Position numbers and translations under genes: made by a program. From Rhodoferax koreense (GTDB lineage Bacteria > Pseudomonadota > Gammaproteobacteria > Burkholderiales > Burkholderiaceae_C), in NCBI RefSeq assembly GCF_001955695.1, contig NZ_CP019236.1, positions 930,001-994,000 on the forward strand: a stretch of 64,000 nucleotides of DNA. Direction: 5' to 3'. Within the stretch, counting starts at the first letter, position 1, and each line of letters starts with the position of its first letter. Below, one piece after another: positions 9,890 through 19,098 of this stretch. The notes under the pieces are model-generated. The model made no database searches and was not told the DNA's origin. It was given only the letters and a program-made list of their open reading frames with translations.

Positions 9890-10738
9890 ATGGGCACCAC
9901 GCATTTCCTGGACCAGGCGCTCAAGCTCGAGGCGGCGCCAGCCGACGCAGACCACTACACCGGCACGGCCAGCCCGGCCTACTGGAACATGGTCGGCCCT
10001 TTCGGCGGCACCACGGCCGCCACCGTGCTGCAGGCGGTGATGCAGCACCCCAAGCGCCTGGGCGAGCCGATCGCGCTCACGGTGAACTACGGCGCGGCGC
10101 TGGGTCCGGGCGCGTTCACGGTGACGGCGCGCGCCGTGCGCACCAACCGCTCGACGCAACACTGGCGCATCGACCTCAGCCAGGCCGATGCCGAGGGTGC
10201 GCCGCAACTCGTCACTACCGCCACGGCCGTCACCGCCGCGCGACGCGACACCTGGGGCGTGAGCGACATGCCGATGCCGTCCGCGCCGCTGCCGCACGAG
10301 GTCGAATCGAGCAAGCTCGACTTTCGCGTCGAGTGGCCGCGGCGCTACGACATGCGCGCCATTCTGGGCGACGTGCCCACGCAATGGAACGAGACCGAAA
10401 GCCAGGCCGATCCAGCCGAGGCCAGCCTCACCCGTCTGTGGGTGCGCGACGAGCCCCCGCGGCCCATCGATTTCCCCGCGCTTGCCGCCATGGCCGATGT
10501 GTTCTACCCGCGCGCCTGGCTGCGCCGCCCCAAGCTCGTGCCGGCGGGCACGGTGTCGTTCACCGTGTATTTCCATGCCGACAGCGCCTTGCTCGACGCC
10601 ACGGGCGACGGTCACTTGCTGGCGCAGGCGCGGGCCCAGGCATTCCGCAACGGCTTCTTCGACCAGTCGGCGCAGCTGTGGAACCAGGCGGGTGCGCTGC
10701 TGGCGACATCGCACCAGATCGTCTACTACAAGGAATGA
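9890..10738 (+). CDS. Acyl-CoA thioesterase family protein (double hot-dog)
   Basis: A 282-residue protein recognised as a TesB-like or 4HBT_3 thioesterase from its N-terminal GTASPAYWNMVGPFGGTTAA and the later LVPAGTVSFTVYFHAD strand pattern. It would hydrolyse acyl-CoA to free acid and CoA, possibly relieving CoA trapping when beta-oxidation stalls. It starts 10 bases after the thiolase stop in the same operon, though no strong Shine-Dalgarno is visible. Confidence 0.78.
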   Translation: MGTTHFLDQALKLEAAPADADHYTGTASPAYWNMVGPFGGTTAATVLQAVMQHPKRLGEPIALTVNYGAALGPGAFTVTARAVRTNRSTQHWRIDLSQADAEGAPQLVTTATAVTAARRDTWGVSDMPMPSAPLPHEVESSKLDFRVEWPRRYDMRAILGDVPTQWNETESQADPAEASLTRLWVRDEPPRPIDFPALAAMADVFYPRAWLRRPKLVPAGTVSFTVYFHADSALLDATGDGHLLAQARAQAFRNGFFDQSAQLWNQAGALLATSHQIVYYKE

Positions 10739-10798
10739 CCGGCATTCCTCCACAATCGACGATTCCGAACTTCATCCTCAGCGCAGCGGAGACTCACC

Positions 10799-11563
10799 AT
10801 GAGCGACATCCTCACCCACACCGAAGCCGGTGTGATGACCATCACCTTCAACCGCCTGGACAAGAAGAACTCCATCACCGGCGCCATGTACACCGAGCTG
10901 TCCGACGCGCTCGACCACGCCTCGGCCGATGCCGGCGTGCGCGTGGTGGTGTTCCAGGGCCATGAAACCATCTTCAGCGCCGGCAACGACATCGGTGATT
11001 TCCTGAGCAACAGCTCGGCCGCGCTGGACACGCCGGTGATGCGTTTCCTGGCCGCCATCAGCACCTTCCCGAAGCCGATGATCGCGGCCGTCTGCGGGCC
11101 GGCCGTGGGCATCGGCACCACCATGCTGCTGCATTGCGACCTGGTCTATGCGGGCGACAACGCGGCGTTCTCCATGCCTTTCGTGAACCTCGGCCTGTGC
11201 CCCGAGGCCGCGTCCAGCCTGCTCGTGCCGCAGATGATGGGCTACCACCGCGCGGCCGAGGCGCTGCTGATGGGCGAACCCTTCATGGCCGAGGCCGCGC
11301 TCGAAGTCGGCCTGGTCAACCGCATCGTGCCGCCGACCGAGGCCAACGGCCTGGCGCTGGCGCAGGCGCGCAAGCTCGCGGCCAAGCCGCTCACTTCCCT
11401 CATCGAGACCAAGCGCCTCATGAAGAAGGGCCAGGCCGCGCAGGTCGCGCAGCAGATCGCCGAGGAGGCCGCGAGCTTCGGCCGCATGCTGCAGGCGCCA
11501 GCGGCCAAGGAAGCCTTCGGCGCGTTCATGGAAAAACGTCGGCCGGATTTCTCGAAGCTTTGA
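10799..11563 (+). CDS. Enoyl-CoA hydratase
   Basis: A 254-residue single-domain crotonase. The oxyanion-hole segments ETIFSAGNDIGDF and AAVCGPAVGIGTTMLLHCD, and the later LGLCPEAASSLLVPQMMGY, match enoyl-CoA hydratases/isomerases. The usual second catalytic glutamate position reads PEAASS here, so hydratase versus isomerase activity is uncertain. A GGAG motif precedes the ATG. It is the last gene of the operon, 60 bases after the thioesterase. Confidence 0.88.
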   Translation: MSDILTHTEAGVMTITFNRLDKKNSITGAMYTELSDALDHASADAGVRVVVFQGHETIFSAGNDIGDFLSNSSAALDTPVMRFLAAISTFPKPMIAAVCGPAVGIGTTMLLHCDLVYAGDNAAFSMPFVNLGLCPEAASSLLVPQMMGYHRAAEALLMGEPFMAEAALEVGLVNRIVPPTEANGLALAQARKLAAKPLTSLIETKRLMKKGQAAQVAQQIAEEAASFGRMLQAPAAKEAFGAFMEKRRPDFSKL

Positions 11564-11621
11564 GTTACAGGCAGCCGCCTCGGGCTGCGTATGATGCGGC
11601 CGACGCTTTTCAGGAGACCCC

Positions 11622-11975
11622 ATGTCGCACATGCTGTTGATCCTCGAACCCCATGGCCAGCGTGCGGCCCGCACCGAGGCCGAGGGCCGTGCCGCCTATG
11701 ACAGCATGCTGGCATTCGCCGCCGGCCTCAAGGCGCGAGGCCTGTTGAAGGCGGCCGAATCGCTGCGTGCCGATACCGATGCCGTGCGTGTACGCACCGG
11801 CGCCGGCCGCAGCCAGATGCTCGACGGCCCCTTCACCGAAGCCAAGGAAATGATCGGCGGCTTCTTCCTGCTCGACGGCGTGACCCGCGAAGAGGCCATT
11901 GCCATCGCGCGCGAATGCCCGGCGGCGCAGTGGGCCACGGTCGAGGTGCGCTCCCTCGGCCCCTGTTTCGCCTAG
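11622..11975 (+). CDS. YciI family (DGPF domain) protein
   Basis: A 117-residue dimeric alpha/beta-barrel-type protein with the signature LDGPFTEAKEMIGGFFLLD. DGPF/YCII proteins are commonly encoded next to ECF42-type sigma factors, as here. The biochemical role is not established. The ATG follows AGGAG by about 6 bases. A hairpin-forming inverted repeat (GCAGCC/GGCTGC, 11571-11588) lies just upstream but has no T tract. Confidence 0.85.
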   Translation: MSHMLLILEPHGQRAARTEAEGRAAYDSMLAFAAGLKARGLLKAAESLRADTDAVRVRTGAGRSQMLDGPFTEAKEMIGGFFLLDGVTREEAIAIARECPAAQWATVEVRSLGPCFA

Positions 11976-12084
11976 CGCCAATTTTTTTCGGACCGGCTGT
12001 CGATTTCGCCGGATCTTCTTCGTCGTGGAAGTACAAGCTGAAGCAACTTCGGCTTGGCAACCCGAAGACCCAGGAGAAGCACCC

Positions 12085-12507
12085 ATGCGTTTCATGATCA
12101 TCGTGCGGTCCGTGCCCGAATTCGAGGCCGAGCCGACGCCCGTGCCCGACGAAAAGCTGCTGGCCGAGATGGCCGCCTACCACGAGGCCCTGGCCAAGGC
12201 GGGCGTATTGCTCGACGCCGCGGGCCTGCAGCCCAGCCGCAAGGGCTGGCGCATCCGCTATGACGCGCGCGGCCGCAGCGTGACCGACGGCCCTTATGCC
12301 GAGAGCAAGGAACTCATCGCCGGCTACACCTTGATCCAGGTGCGCTCGCGCGAGGAGGCGCTGGAATGGAGCCGCCGTTACCCCAACCCCGTGGGCGAAG
12401 GCCGCCCGGCCGAAATCGAGGTGCGCCAGCTCTACGAGATGGAAGACTTTCCGCCAGCCCGGACCACCGTGACAACCGATTCCCCCGACCAACCCGCCCG
12501 TTCCTGA
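12085..12507 (+). CDS. YciI family (DGPF domain) protein, second copy
   Basis: A 140-residue YciI protein with VTDGPYAESKELIAGYTLI in place of the exact DGPF motif. It starts at the ATG MRFMIIVRS, preceded by AGGAG; the frame upstream is not family-like. It has a C-terminal acidic and proline-rich tail absent from the first copy. It lies between the first YciI gene and a VOC gene and was probably produced by old duplication, since identity with the first copy is low. Confidence 0.85.
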   Translation: MRFMIIVRSVPEFEAEPTPVPDEKLLAEMAAYHEALAKAGVLLDAAGLQPSRKGWRIRYDARGRSVTDGPYAESKELIAGYTLIQVRSREEALEWSRRYPNPVGEGRPAEIEVRQLYEMEDFPPARTTVTTDSPDQPARS

Positions 12508-12516
12508 GGAGCCCCC

Positions 12517-12927
12517 ATGCCACGCAAGATCTTCGTCAACCTGCCCATCAAGGACATGGCCAAGTCCAAGGCCTTCTTCACCAGCCTGGGCTTCGGCTTC
12601 AACCCGCAGTTCACCAACGACCAGGGCGCCTGCATGGTCGTCAGCGACGACATCTTCGTGATGCTGCTGGTCGAACCTTTCTTCCAGACCTTCATCAAGA
12701 AGCCGATCTCCGACGCGACCAAGGCCACCGAGGTGCTGGTCTGCCTGTCGTGCGAAAGCCGCGCCGAGGTCGACGAACTCGTGGCCAAGGCGCGGGCCGC
12801 GGGCGGCACGGTGCCGAACGATCCGCAGGACCACGGCTTCATGTACGGCCATGGTTTCGAGGATCTCGACGGCCACGTCTGGGAACTGGCCTACATGGAT
12901 ATGGCGGCGGTTCCGCCGACGCCCTGA
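12517..12927 (+). CDS. VOC family protein (glyoxalase/bleomycin-resistance fold)
   Basis: A 136-residue protein starting MPRKIFVNLPIKDMAKSKAF with a C-terminal HGFMYGHGFEDLDGHVWELAYMD, the typical paired beta-alpha-beta-beta-beta layout of the vicinal oxygen chelate superfamily. It starts 9 bases after the YciI stop with GAGGAG before the ATG, so the two are cotranscribed. No substrate can be assigned. Confidence 0.85.
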   Translation: MPRKIFVNLPIKDMAKSKAFFTSLGFGFNPQFTNDQGACMVVSDDIFVMLLVEPFFQTFIKKPISDATKATEVLVCLSCESRAEVDELVAKARAAGGTVPNDPQDHGFMYGHGFEDLDGHVWELAYMDMAAVPPTP

Positions 12928-12960
12928 TGATGGGCGTCCGCGTTCTGATTGCCCGCGAAC

Positions 12961-12985
12961 CCGTTCGCGCCGAGCCTGTCGAAGC
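12961..12985. repeat. Dispersed CCGTTCG...GTCGAAG repeat, single copy
   Basis: A 25-base copy of the repeat family seen as an array at 56779-57037, beginning CCGTTCG and ending CTGTCGAAGC. It occupies most of the 73-base gap between the VOC gene and the sigma factor gene, ending 15 bases before the sigma factor ATG. Confidence 0.7.
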
Positions 12986-13000
12986 GCCAGACGACGCGTC

Positions 13001-14284
13001 ATGACTTCGGCCACCCACCAGGCGATCAACGCGGTCTGGCGCATCGAGTCCGCGCGCATCGTGGCCGGCGTGGCCCACCTCGTGCGAGACATCGGCCTGG
13101 CCGAAGAGCTGGCGCAGGATGCGCTGGTGGCGGCACTCGAATACTGGCCCACGCGGGGTGTACCCGACAACGCCGGCGCCTGGCTGATGGCCACGGCGAA
13201 GAACCGCGCACTCGACCACCTGCGTCGCCAGAAGGTGCTGCAGGGCAAGCTCGCGCAGATCGGCCAGGACCTCGAAGCCCAGGAGGCGCTCACCGTGCCC
13301 GATTTCGTCGATGCCCTCGATGCCGCGCGTGCCGACGAGATCGGCGACGACCTGCTGCGGCTGATCTTCACCGCCTGCCATCCGGTGCTGTCCACCGAGG
13401 CGCGCGTGGCGCTCACGCTCAAGCTGCTCGGCGGACTGAGCACCCACGAGATCGCACGCGCCTTCCTGGTGGCGGAGCCGACCGTGGCGCAGCGCATCGT
13501 GCGCGCCAAACGCACGCTCGGCGAGGCCGGCGTGCCGTTCGAACTCCCGCGCGGCGATGCGCTGGGCGAAAGGCTGGGCTCGGTGCTGGAAGTCGTCTAC
13601 CTGATCTTCAACGAGGGCTACACCGCCACCGCGGGTGACGACTGGATGCGGCCCGAGCTGACTCAGGAGGCGCTGCGCCTGGGGCGCATGCTGGCCGAAC
13701 TGGCGCCCGAGGCCAGCGAGGTGCACGGCCTGGTGGCACTGATGGAGCTGCAGGCCTCGCGCGCCGCGGCCCGCACCGACACCGCGGGACGGCCGGTGCT
13801 TCTGCTCGAGCAGGACCGTAACCGTTGGGACCCTTTGCTGATCCGCCGCGGCCTGGCCGCACTCGCGCGTGCCGAGGCGCTGGGCCATGGCGACGGCAGC
13901 TATGCGCTGCAGGCCGCCATTGCCGCCTGCCACGCGCGCGCACGCGTGGCCGCCGACACCGACTGGCCGCGCATCGTCGGCCTGTACGAACGGCTGGCGC
14001 GGCTGGCGCCATCCCCGGTGGTCGAACTCAATCGGGCCGTGGCCGTCGGCATGGCGCAGGGACCGGCAGCGGCGCTGGACATCGTCGACGCGCTGCGTGG
14101 CGACAAGTCGCTGCAGTCCTACCAGTGGCTTGCCGCGGTACACGGCGATCTGCTGGCCCGCCTCGGCCGCGTGGGGGAGGCGCGTGCCGCGTTCGAGCGG
14201 GCTGCCGCACTGGCCCATAACACACGTGAGCGCGAGCTGATGCTGGCGCGCGCGCAAGCGCTGGGCGATGGGGAAGAACCATGA
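13001..14284 (+). CDS. RNA polymerase sigma factor, ECF42-like with C-terminal TPR-like extension
   Basis: A 427-residue sigma-70-like factor. Region 2 lies near residues 10-75 (VAHLVRDIGLAEELAQDALV, WLMATAKNRALDHLRR). Region 4 lies near residues 130-180 (LTLKLLGGLSTHEIARAFLV, TVAQRIVRAKRTL). A helical extension of about 230 residues follows (YLIFNEGYTAT, RLGRMLAELAPE, GLYERLARL). This architecture plus adjacent DGPF genes is that of ECF42 factors. No anti-sigma gene is present; the C-terminal extension is thought to regulate the group. The ATG at 13001 begins MTSATHQAINAVWRIE; the frame upstream overlaps the VOC gene and is discarded. Its stop overlaps the next ATG by 4 bases. Confidence 0.9.
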   Translation: MTSATHQAINAVWRIESARIVAGVAHLVRDIGLAEELAQDALVAALEYWPTRGVPDNAGAWLMATAKNRALDHLRRQKVLQGKLAQIGQDLEAQEALTVPDFVDALDAARADEIGDDLLRLIFTACHPVLSTEARVALTLKLLGGLSTHEIARAFLVAEPTVAQRIVRAKRTLGEAGVPFELPRGDALGERLGSVLEVVYLIFNEGYTATAGDDWMRPELTQEALRLGRMLAELAPEASEVHGLVALMELQASRAAARTDTAGRPVLLLEQDRNRWDPLLIRRGLAALARAEALGHGDGSYALQAAIAACHARARVAADTDWPRIVGLYERLARLAPSPVVELNRAVAVGMAQGPAAALDIVDALRGDKSLQSYQWLAAVHGDLLARLGRVGEARAAFERAAALAHNTRERELMLARAQALGDGEEP

Positions 14285-14565
14285 TGGGCGAGGCCACCGT
14301 CACCGTGGAATTCGCCGCCAGCCTGCGCCGGCACGTGGACTGCGCGCCGCAGCAGGTGGCGGCCGGCCCGCTGCGCGCCGTGCTCGAGACCGCGCTGCAG
14401 GCCGCACCCCAGCTGGGCGCCTATGTCTTCGACGACCAGCGTCACATCCGCCAGCACGTGGCGGTTTTCGTCAACCGCGAGATGTTGCGCGACCGTGTCC
14501 GGCTCGATCAGCCGCTGGTGCCCGGCGACCGGGTGCTGGTGATCCAGGCGCTCACCGGCGGCTAG
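14281..14565 (+). CDS. MoaD/ThiS-like small ubiquitin-fold protein
   Basis: A 94-residue protein ending VLVIQALTGG, the diglycine tail of MoaD/ThiS sulfur carriers, with the ubiquitin-like HVAVFVNREMLRD and PLVPGDRVLV strands. It overlaps the sigma factor stop by 4 bases and is followed by the BNR-propeller gene after 80 bases. No E1-like activating enzyme or molybdopterin gene is nearby, so whether the tail is used for sulfur transfer or protein conjugation is open. Confidence 0.75.
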   Translation: MMGEATVTVEFAASLRRHVDCAPQQVAAGPLRAVLETALQAAPQLGAYVFDDQRHIRQHVAVFVNREMLRDRVRLDQPLVPGDRVLVIQALTGG

Positions 14566-14645
14566 GATGCGGCCCCCATGCCCAACGCTTCGCGTATCGC
14601 TGCCCCCGCGGGGGCGATGCTTTGCCGACTCTCAAGGAGCTTGCC

Positions 14646-15743
14646 ATGACCACCTTACTCGTCGCCACCCGCAAGGGTTTGTTGACCGTCCGGCAGGACG
14701 GGAATGCCTGGTCCATCGATGCGCTGTTCTTCCCGGGTGAGCCGGTCAGCCAGGTACTCGCCGATCCGCGCGACGGCGCCTGGTATGCCGCGTTGCGGCT
14801 CGGTCATTTCGGCGTAAAGCTGCACAAGAGCCTGGACCGGGGTGCGAGTTGGACGGAGATCGCCGCGCCCGCTTTCCCGCCAAAACCCGATAGCGGCCCG
14901 CTGGCCGACGATCCCACGCCCTGGAGCGTGGACATGGTCTGGTCGCTGGCCGCCGGTGGCGCGGACGAGCCCGGCACACTGTGGGCCGGCTGCCTGCCCG
15001 CCGGGCTGTTCAAGTCGGAGGATGGTGGCACGAGCTGGGTGCTGAACGAAGCCTTGTGGCAGCAGCCCGGCCGGCGCCAGTGGATGGGCGGCGGCTACGA
15101 CCAGGCGGGCATGCACAGCGTGGTGGTGGATCCACGCGATGCGCGGCACATCACGGTGGCGATCTCCTGCGGCGGCGTGTGGCAGACCCGCGACGGTGGC
15201 GCGAGCTGGGTGCTCAGCGCCGCCGGCATGCGCGCCGACTACATGCCTGCCGACAGCGCGGACGACCAGAACGCGCAGGACCCGCACCGCATGGTGCAGT
15301 GCGCCGCCGCACCCGACCACCTCTGGGTGCAGCACCATTGCGGCATCTACCGATCCACCGACGGCGCACGCAGCTGGCAGGCCATTGCCGCACCCGTACC
15401 CTCGGGCTTCGGCTTCGCGGTGGCCTGCGACCCCCGCGATCCGGACCGGGCCTGGTTCGTGCCGGCCAAGGTCGACGCCTGCCGTATTCCGGTCGATGGC
15501 CGCATGGTGGTCACACGCACGGACGATGGCGGCAAAACTTTCAGGGCGTTCGGCGCTGGCCTGCCGCAACAACACGCGTTCCAGCTGGTCTACCGCCATG
15601 CCCTTGAGGTCGCCGCAGACGGCCGGACCCTGGCGATGGCATCGACCACCGGTGGGCTCTGGCTCAGCGGCGACGCGGGCGAGCACTGGCATTGCGTGTC
15701 CAACGACCTGGCACCGGTGGCGGCGCTGGCGTTCGCAGATTGA
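14646..15743 (+). CDS. BNR/sialidase-like beta-propeller protein
   Basis: A 365-residue protein without a signal peptide, built of repeated BNR/Asp-box type motifs: KSLDRGASWTEI, KSEDGGTSWVL, QTRDGGASWVL, RSTDGARSWQAI, RTDDGGKTFRAF, and a weaker LSGDAGEHW. This predicts a six- or seven-bladed propeller. Such proteins are often labelled exo-alpha-sialidase or glycosyl hydrolase, but no sialidase catalytic residues are evident, so a binding or structural role is equally likely. The ATG follows AAGGAGCTTGCC. It follows the MoaD-like gene and converges on the catalase gene. Confidence 0.8.
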   Translation: MTTLLVATRKGLLTVRQDGNAWSIDALFFPGEPVSQVLADPRDGAWYAALRLGHFGVKLHKSLDRGASWTEIAAPAFPPKPDSGPLADDPTPWSVDMVWSLAAGGADEPGTLWAGCLPAGLFKSEDGGTSWVLNEALWQQPGRRQWMGGGYDQAGMHSVVVDPRDARHITVAISCGGVWQTRDGGASWVLSAAGMRADYMPADSADDQNAQDPHRMVQCAAAPDHLWVQHHCGIYRSTDGARSWQAIAAPVPSGFGFAVACDPRDPDRAWFVPAKVDACRIPVDGRMVVTRTDDGGKTFRAFGAGLPQQHAFQLVYRHALEVAADGRTLAMASTTGGLWLSGDAGEHWHCVSNDLAPVAALAFAD

Positions 15744-15763
15744 GTTTCCTGAACTGAATCGGC

Positions 15764-17947
15764 TCAGGCAGGGACTGCGGCCGCACCGGGCCGATCCCAA
15801 TGCCGGTGGGCGGCGATGGCCTGAATGAACGCCTGGGCGGTCTCTGGCGCACTGTCGGCCGAGCCGGCGCCCAGCACCACGCCCGGATGCACGGCCAGCG
15901 CCTTGGCGTCGGCGCCCGCGGCAATGCCCAGGCCCTGCAGTAGCCGCACGCCGTCGCCGAGGGCACACACGGGCTTGAAGTGCTTGTAGGCCTCCAGCAC
16001 GTAGTGCACGGCGTCACCCATGCCAGCCAGGGTGGCCACGCTGTCGGGCCCGCCCGCAACCAGCACCGCGTCGAACATGATCGAAGGCGCATTGGCCAGC
16101 GTGAAGTCCACGGGCAATTGCCGTCCCGTGGCCGTGGCCACCTGACCCAGTTGCGGCGCCACGGTCTTGACGATGGCACCCGCGTCCTTGAGCGATTGAA
16201 GAAGGGGCCGCAGGCCCAGCATCTCCACGCCGTCGGCCACCAGCACCGCCACCTTGCGCGTCGGGATGCCCTTTCCCGGAGGCCGCGCCATCGCCAGTGC
16301 GGACGATTCCTCGATGGGCAGCTGGATGCGGACATCGCGAAAGCCGGCGCGGCCCGCCGCGGCGCGTGCGTCGGGCGCATCGATACCCAGTGGCGCGGCC
16401 ACTTTCTTGGCCAGCATGGCGTCCACGTGCGCGAGGTTGTCCACCACGCGCTGGCGGATGGCCGGGGTGTCCACCTTGGACAACTCGAAGCGGAACGCCG
16501 CCACGATGTGTTCCTTCTCGGCCGCGCTCTGGCTGTGCCAGAACAGGGCGGCCTGCGAAAAGTGGTCGTCGAACGAAGGGCTGCGTCCGCGGAACTTCGG
16601 GGATTCCATCGGTTCCGGATGCACCTGGAAGCCGTTGCTGCCGCCGTCCACGCGGAACTCCGCGCCGCCCGCGCCCAGCGTATTCGGCTCGTAGTTCGCG
16701 CGTCCACGGTCCACGGTCTGGCGGTGCATGCCGTCGCGCTGGAAGTTGTGGAACGGGCAGACCGCCTTGTTGATGGGAATCTCGTGGAAGTTCGCACCAC
16801 CCAGGCGCGAGATCTGCGTGTCGGTGTACGAGAACAGCCGGCCCTGCAGCAGCGGGTCGTTGCTGAAATCGATGCCGGGCACCAGGTGGCCCGGGTGGAA
16901 GGCCACCTGCTCAGTTTCGGCAAAGAAGTTGTCGGGGTTGCGGTTGAGCGTGAGCTTGCCGACGATCTCCACCGGCACCATCTCCTCGGGGATGAGTTTG
17001 GTTGCGTCGAGGATGTCGAAGCCCAGGCTCTGTTCCTTGCCTTCCTCGATGACCTGCATGCCGAGTTCCCATTCGGGGAAGTTGCCCGCCTCGATCGCTT
17101 CCCACAGGTCGCGGCGGTGGAAGTCTGCGTCCTTGCCGGCGATCTTCTGCGCCTCGTCCCACACCAGGCTGTGCAGGCCGAGCTTGGGTTTCCAGTGGAA
17201 CTTGACGAAGTGCGCTTCGCCGCGCGCGTTGATCAGGCGGAAGGTGTGCACACCGAAGCCTTCCATCATGCGCAGGCTGCGCGGGATGGCGCGGTCGCTC
17301 ATGGCCCACATCAGCATGTGGGTGGTCTCGGGCATCAGCGAGGCGAAGTCCCAGAAGCTGTCGTGTGCGCTGGCGGCCTGAGGCATCTCGTGGTGCGGCT
17401 CGGGCTTGACGGCGTGGATCAGGTCGGGGAACTTCATCGCGTCCTGCACGAAGAACACCGGCATGTTGTTGCCCACCAGGTCGTAATTGCCTTCCTGCGT
17501 GTAGAACTTGACGGCGAAGCCGCGCACGTCGCGCACGGTGTCGGCCGAGCCGCGTGCACCGGCCACGGTGGAGAAGCGCACGAAGACGGGGGTGCGCGCA
17601 TCCGGGTTCTGCAGGAAATCGGCGCGCGTGTAGCGCGAGAGCGACTTGTAGACCTGGAACACGCCGTGCGCCGCCGAGCCGCGCGCATGCACCACACGCT
17701 CGGGAATGCGCTCGTGGTCGAAATGCGTGATCTTCTCGCGCAGGATGAAGTCTTCGAGCAGCGTCGGCCCGCGCGGACCTGCCTTCAGTGAATTGTGGTT
17801 GTCAGGGATCTGCAGGCCCTGGTTGGTCGTCAGCACGGTGGCGGCGTCGGCCGACGAAGCGGCCATCTGCTTCTCCTTGTCGAGTGCACCGTCGGTGGCC
17901 TTGCCGCGCGCGCCATTGCCGCCGCGGCCATTTTTCGGGAGGGGCAT
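15764..17947 (-). CDS. katE: Large-subunit catalase (HPII type, KatE)
   Basis: A 727-residue monofunctional haem catalase that decomposes hydrogen peroxide. The distal histidine is in [16 protein letters not shown], the asparagine region in [14 protein letters not shown], and the proximal haem-ligand tyrosine in [17 protein letters not shown]-terminal DJ-1/class I amidotransferase-like domain ([15 protein letters not shown]) marks the large clade rather than the 480-residue small clade. The ATG at 17945-17947 begins [10 protein letters not shown]. It is convergent with the BNR gene. A 31-codon frame lies 20 bases upstream on the same strand. Confidence 0.93.
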   Translation of the reverse strand: MPLPKNGRGGNGARGKATDGALDKEKQMAASSADAATVLTTNQGLQIPDNHNSLKAGPRGPTLLEDFILREKITHFDHERIPERVVHARGSAAHGVFQVYKSLSRYTRADFLQNPDARTPVFVRFSTVAGARGSADTVRDVRGFAVKFYTQEGNYDLVGNNMPVFFVQDAMKFPDLIHAVKPEPHHEMPQAASAHDSFWDFASLMPETTHMLMWAMSDRAIPRSLRMMEGFGVHTFRLINARGEAHFVKFHWKPKLGLHSLVWDEAQKIAGKDADFHRRDLWEAIEAGNFPEWELGMQVIEEGKEQSLGFDILDATKLIPEEMVPVEIVGKLTLNRNPDNFFAETEQVAFHPGHLVPGIDFSNDPLLQGRLFSYTDTQISRLGGANFHEIPINKAVCPFHNFQRDGMHRQTVDRGRANYEPNTLGAGGAEFRVDGGSNGFQVHPEPMESPKFRGRSPSFDDHFSQAALFWHSQSAAEKEHIVAAFRFELSKVDTPAIRQRVVDNLAHVDAMLAKKVAAPLGIDAPDARAAAGRAGFRDVRIQLPIEESSALAMARPPGKGIPTRKVAVLVADGVEMLGLRPLLQSLKDAGAIVKTVAPQLGQVATATGRQLPVDFTLANAPSIMFDAVLVAGGPDSVATLAGMGDAVHYVLEAYKHFKPVCALGDGVRLLQGLGIAAGADAKALAVHPGVVLGAGSADSAPETAQAFIQAIAAHRHWDRPGAAAVPA

Positions 17948-17967
17948 GAAGTTCCTTCGCGATGCGG

Positions 17968-18063
17968 TCAGGACACGTCGACGCAGCATTCGATGGCGTT
18001 GACCACCATCACCAGGGCCGTCACACCCACGCCACCCGCCACCATCCACACGATCCAGTCCAT
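17968..18063 (-). CDS. Possible 31-residue membrane peptide upstream of katE
   Basis: A small frame reading [20 protein letters not shown] and ending [10 protein letters not shown], with a single predicted membrane helix and two adjacent cysteines. The ATG follows a GAGGGG Shine-Dalgarno by 6 to 7 bases, a better site than many longer genes here have. It ends 20 bases before the catalase ATG, so it would be the first cistron of a katE transcript. I do not recognise the sequence; it could be a real stress peptide, a leader, or chance. Confidence 0.45.
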   Translation of the reverse strand: MDWIVWMVAGGVGVTALVMVVNAIECCVDVS

Positions 18064-18240
18064 GGTTTTCCCCTCAGTTGCGAAATTGAATGCGCCGCGG
18101 TCGATTCACGGCTTTCGCCAAGCGTAGGAGGGGGCGGGCAGAGGCCACGTAGCCCGACGATGCCGCAGTCTGTGGGACAGGCCAGGGGATGCCGGTAGGA
18201 TGATGCTGACGCCGTGCGCGCCGTCGAGCGCCGTGGGTGC
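18064..18240. other. Intergenic region upstream of katE and downstream of gph
   Basis: This 177-base stretch should hold the minus-strand promoter for the small peptide and katE. I see the GAGGGG ribosome-binding site at its left edge but no convincing paired -35/-10 hexamers, and no repeat or RNA gene. Confidence 0.4.
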
Positions 18241-18951
18241 TCAGGGCAGGTCGGCGAGCATGGCCAGGCTGTCCAGATAGGCGTCGGCATCCACCCCGCG
18301 CACCGGCTCGCCATGGTTGTAGCCATAGGTCACCAGCACCACCGGGCAGCCCGCCGCGCGCGCGGCCTGCGCGTCGTTGGCCGAATCACCGACCATCAGC
18401 GTCTGCGGCGGCGCCACGCCCAGCGCCGCGCAGGTCTTGAGCAGCGGCAGCGGATCGGGCTTCTTGCGCTCGAAGGCATCGCCACCGAAGACCTGGCTGA
18501 AGTAGCCGGCCAGGCCCTTGGCGGCCAGCAGGGGACGGGCGAAATCGCTCGGCTTGTTGGTCAGGCAGGCGAGGCGCCAGCCGCGCGCCTGCAGGGCTTC
18601 CAGACCCTCGGTCACGCCCGGGTAGACACTGGAGAACTGGCCGTTGATGGCCAGGTAGTGCCGCTGGTAACTGGCCCACGCTGCGTCGTACAGGCTTTCC
18701 GAGCCTGCCGGTGCCTGCCTCTGTGGCGCGATGGCCTGCACGTGGTGCAGCACGGCGCGGATCAGGTGTTCGGACCCTTTGCCGACCATGGTCTCGACCT
18801 TGGACGCGGCCACCGGCGGCAGCGACAGATCCTGCAGCATGAGGTTCAGCGCCGCCGAGAAGTCGCCGAGCGTGTCGACCATGGTGCCGTCCAGATCGAC
18901 GATGGCCGCCTGAAAGGGTTGGCGCGGGGACTGGAGAGCAACATTGAACAT
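18241..18951 (-). CDS. gph: Phosphoglycolate phosphatase, HAD superfamily
   Basis: A 236-residue HAD hydrolase that would dephosphorylate 2-phosphoglycolate. HAD motif I is AAIVDLDGTMVDTLGDF, motif II lies near ACLTNKPSDFARPLL, and motifs III/IV are FERKKPDPLPLL and MVGDSANDAQAARAAG. The cap domain and length match Gph. The ATG at 18951 is preferred; an in-frame TTG at 18972 would add seven residues and lacks a spaced ribosome-binding site. It is a stand-alone minus-strand gene. Confidence 0.85.
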   Translation of the reverse strand: MFNVALQSPRQPFQAAIVDLDGTMVDTLGDFSAALNLMLQDLSLPPVAASKVETMVGKGSEHLIRAVLHHVQAIAPQRQAPAGSESLYDAAWASYQRHYLAINGQFSSVYPGVTEGLEALQARGWRLACLTNKPSDFARPLLAAKGLAGYFSQVFGGDAFERKKPDPLPLLKTCAALGVAPPQTLMVGDSANDAQAARAAGCPVVLVTYGYNHGEPVRGVDADAYLDSLAMLADLP

Positions 18952-19098
18952 GGTGGGCAGTGGTCGGTGCAAATCCTGCGAATTCTAAAGAGCCCCGGAC
19001 GGGGCCTTCGCCTACATGGCTGTCCGGGGGCGGCCAACACAATGCAGGCCAAGGGCCCGGTCCCGACCTGCCATCCTTCTTCTTTCCAGGAAAAATCC

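Noticed and set aside
11571..11588. GCAGCC/GGCTGC hairpin as a terminator of the beta-oxidation operon
   Set aside because: The stem is only six pairs and no T tract follows; it may be incidental.
18952..18972. TTG start extending phosphoglycolate phosphatase by seven residues
   Set aside because: The only ribosome-binding-like AGGA is too close to the TTG, and the extra residues are not expected in the family.
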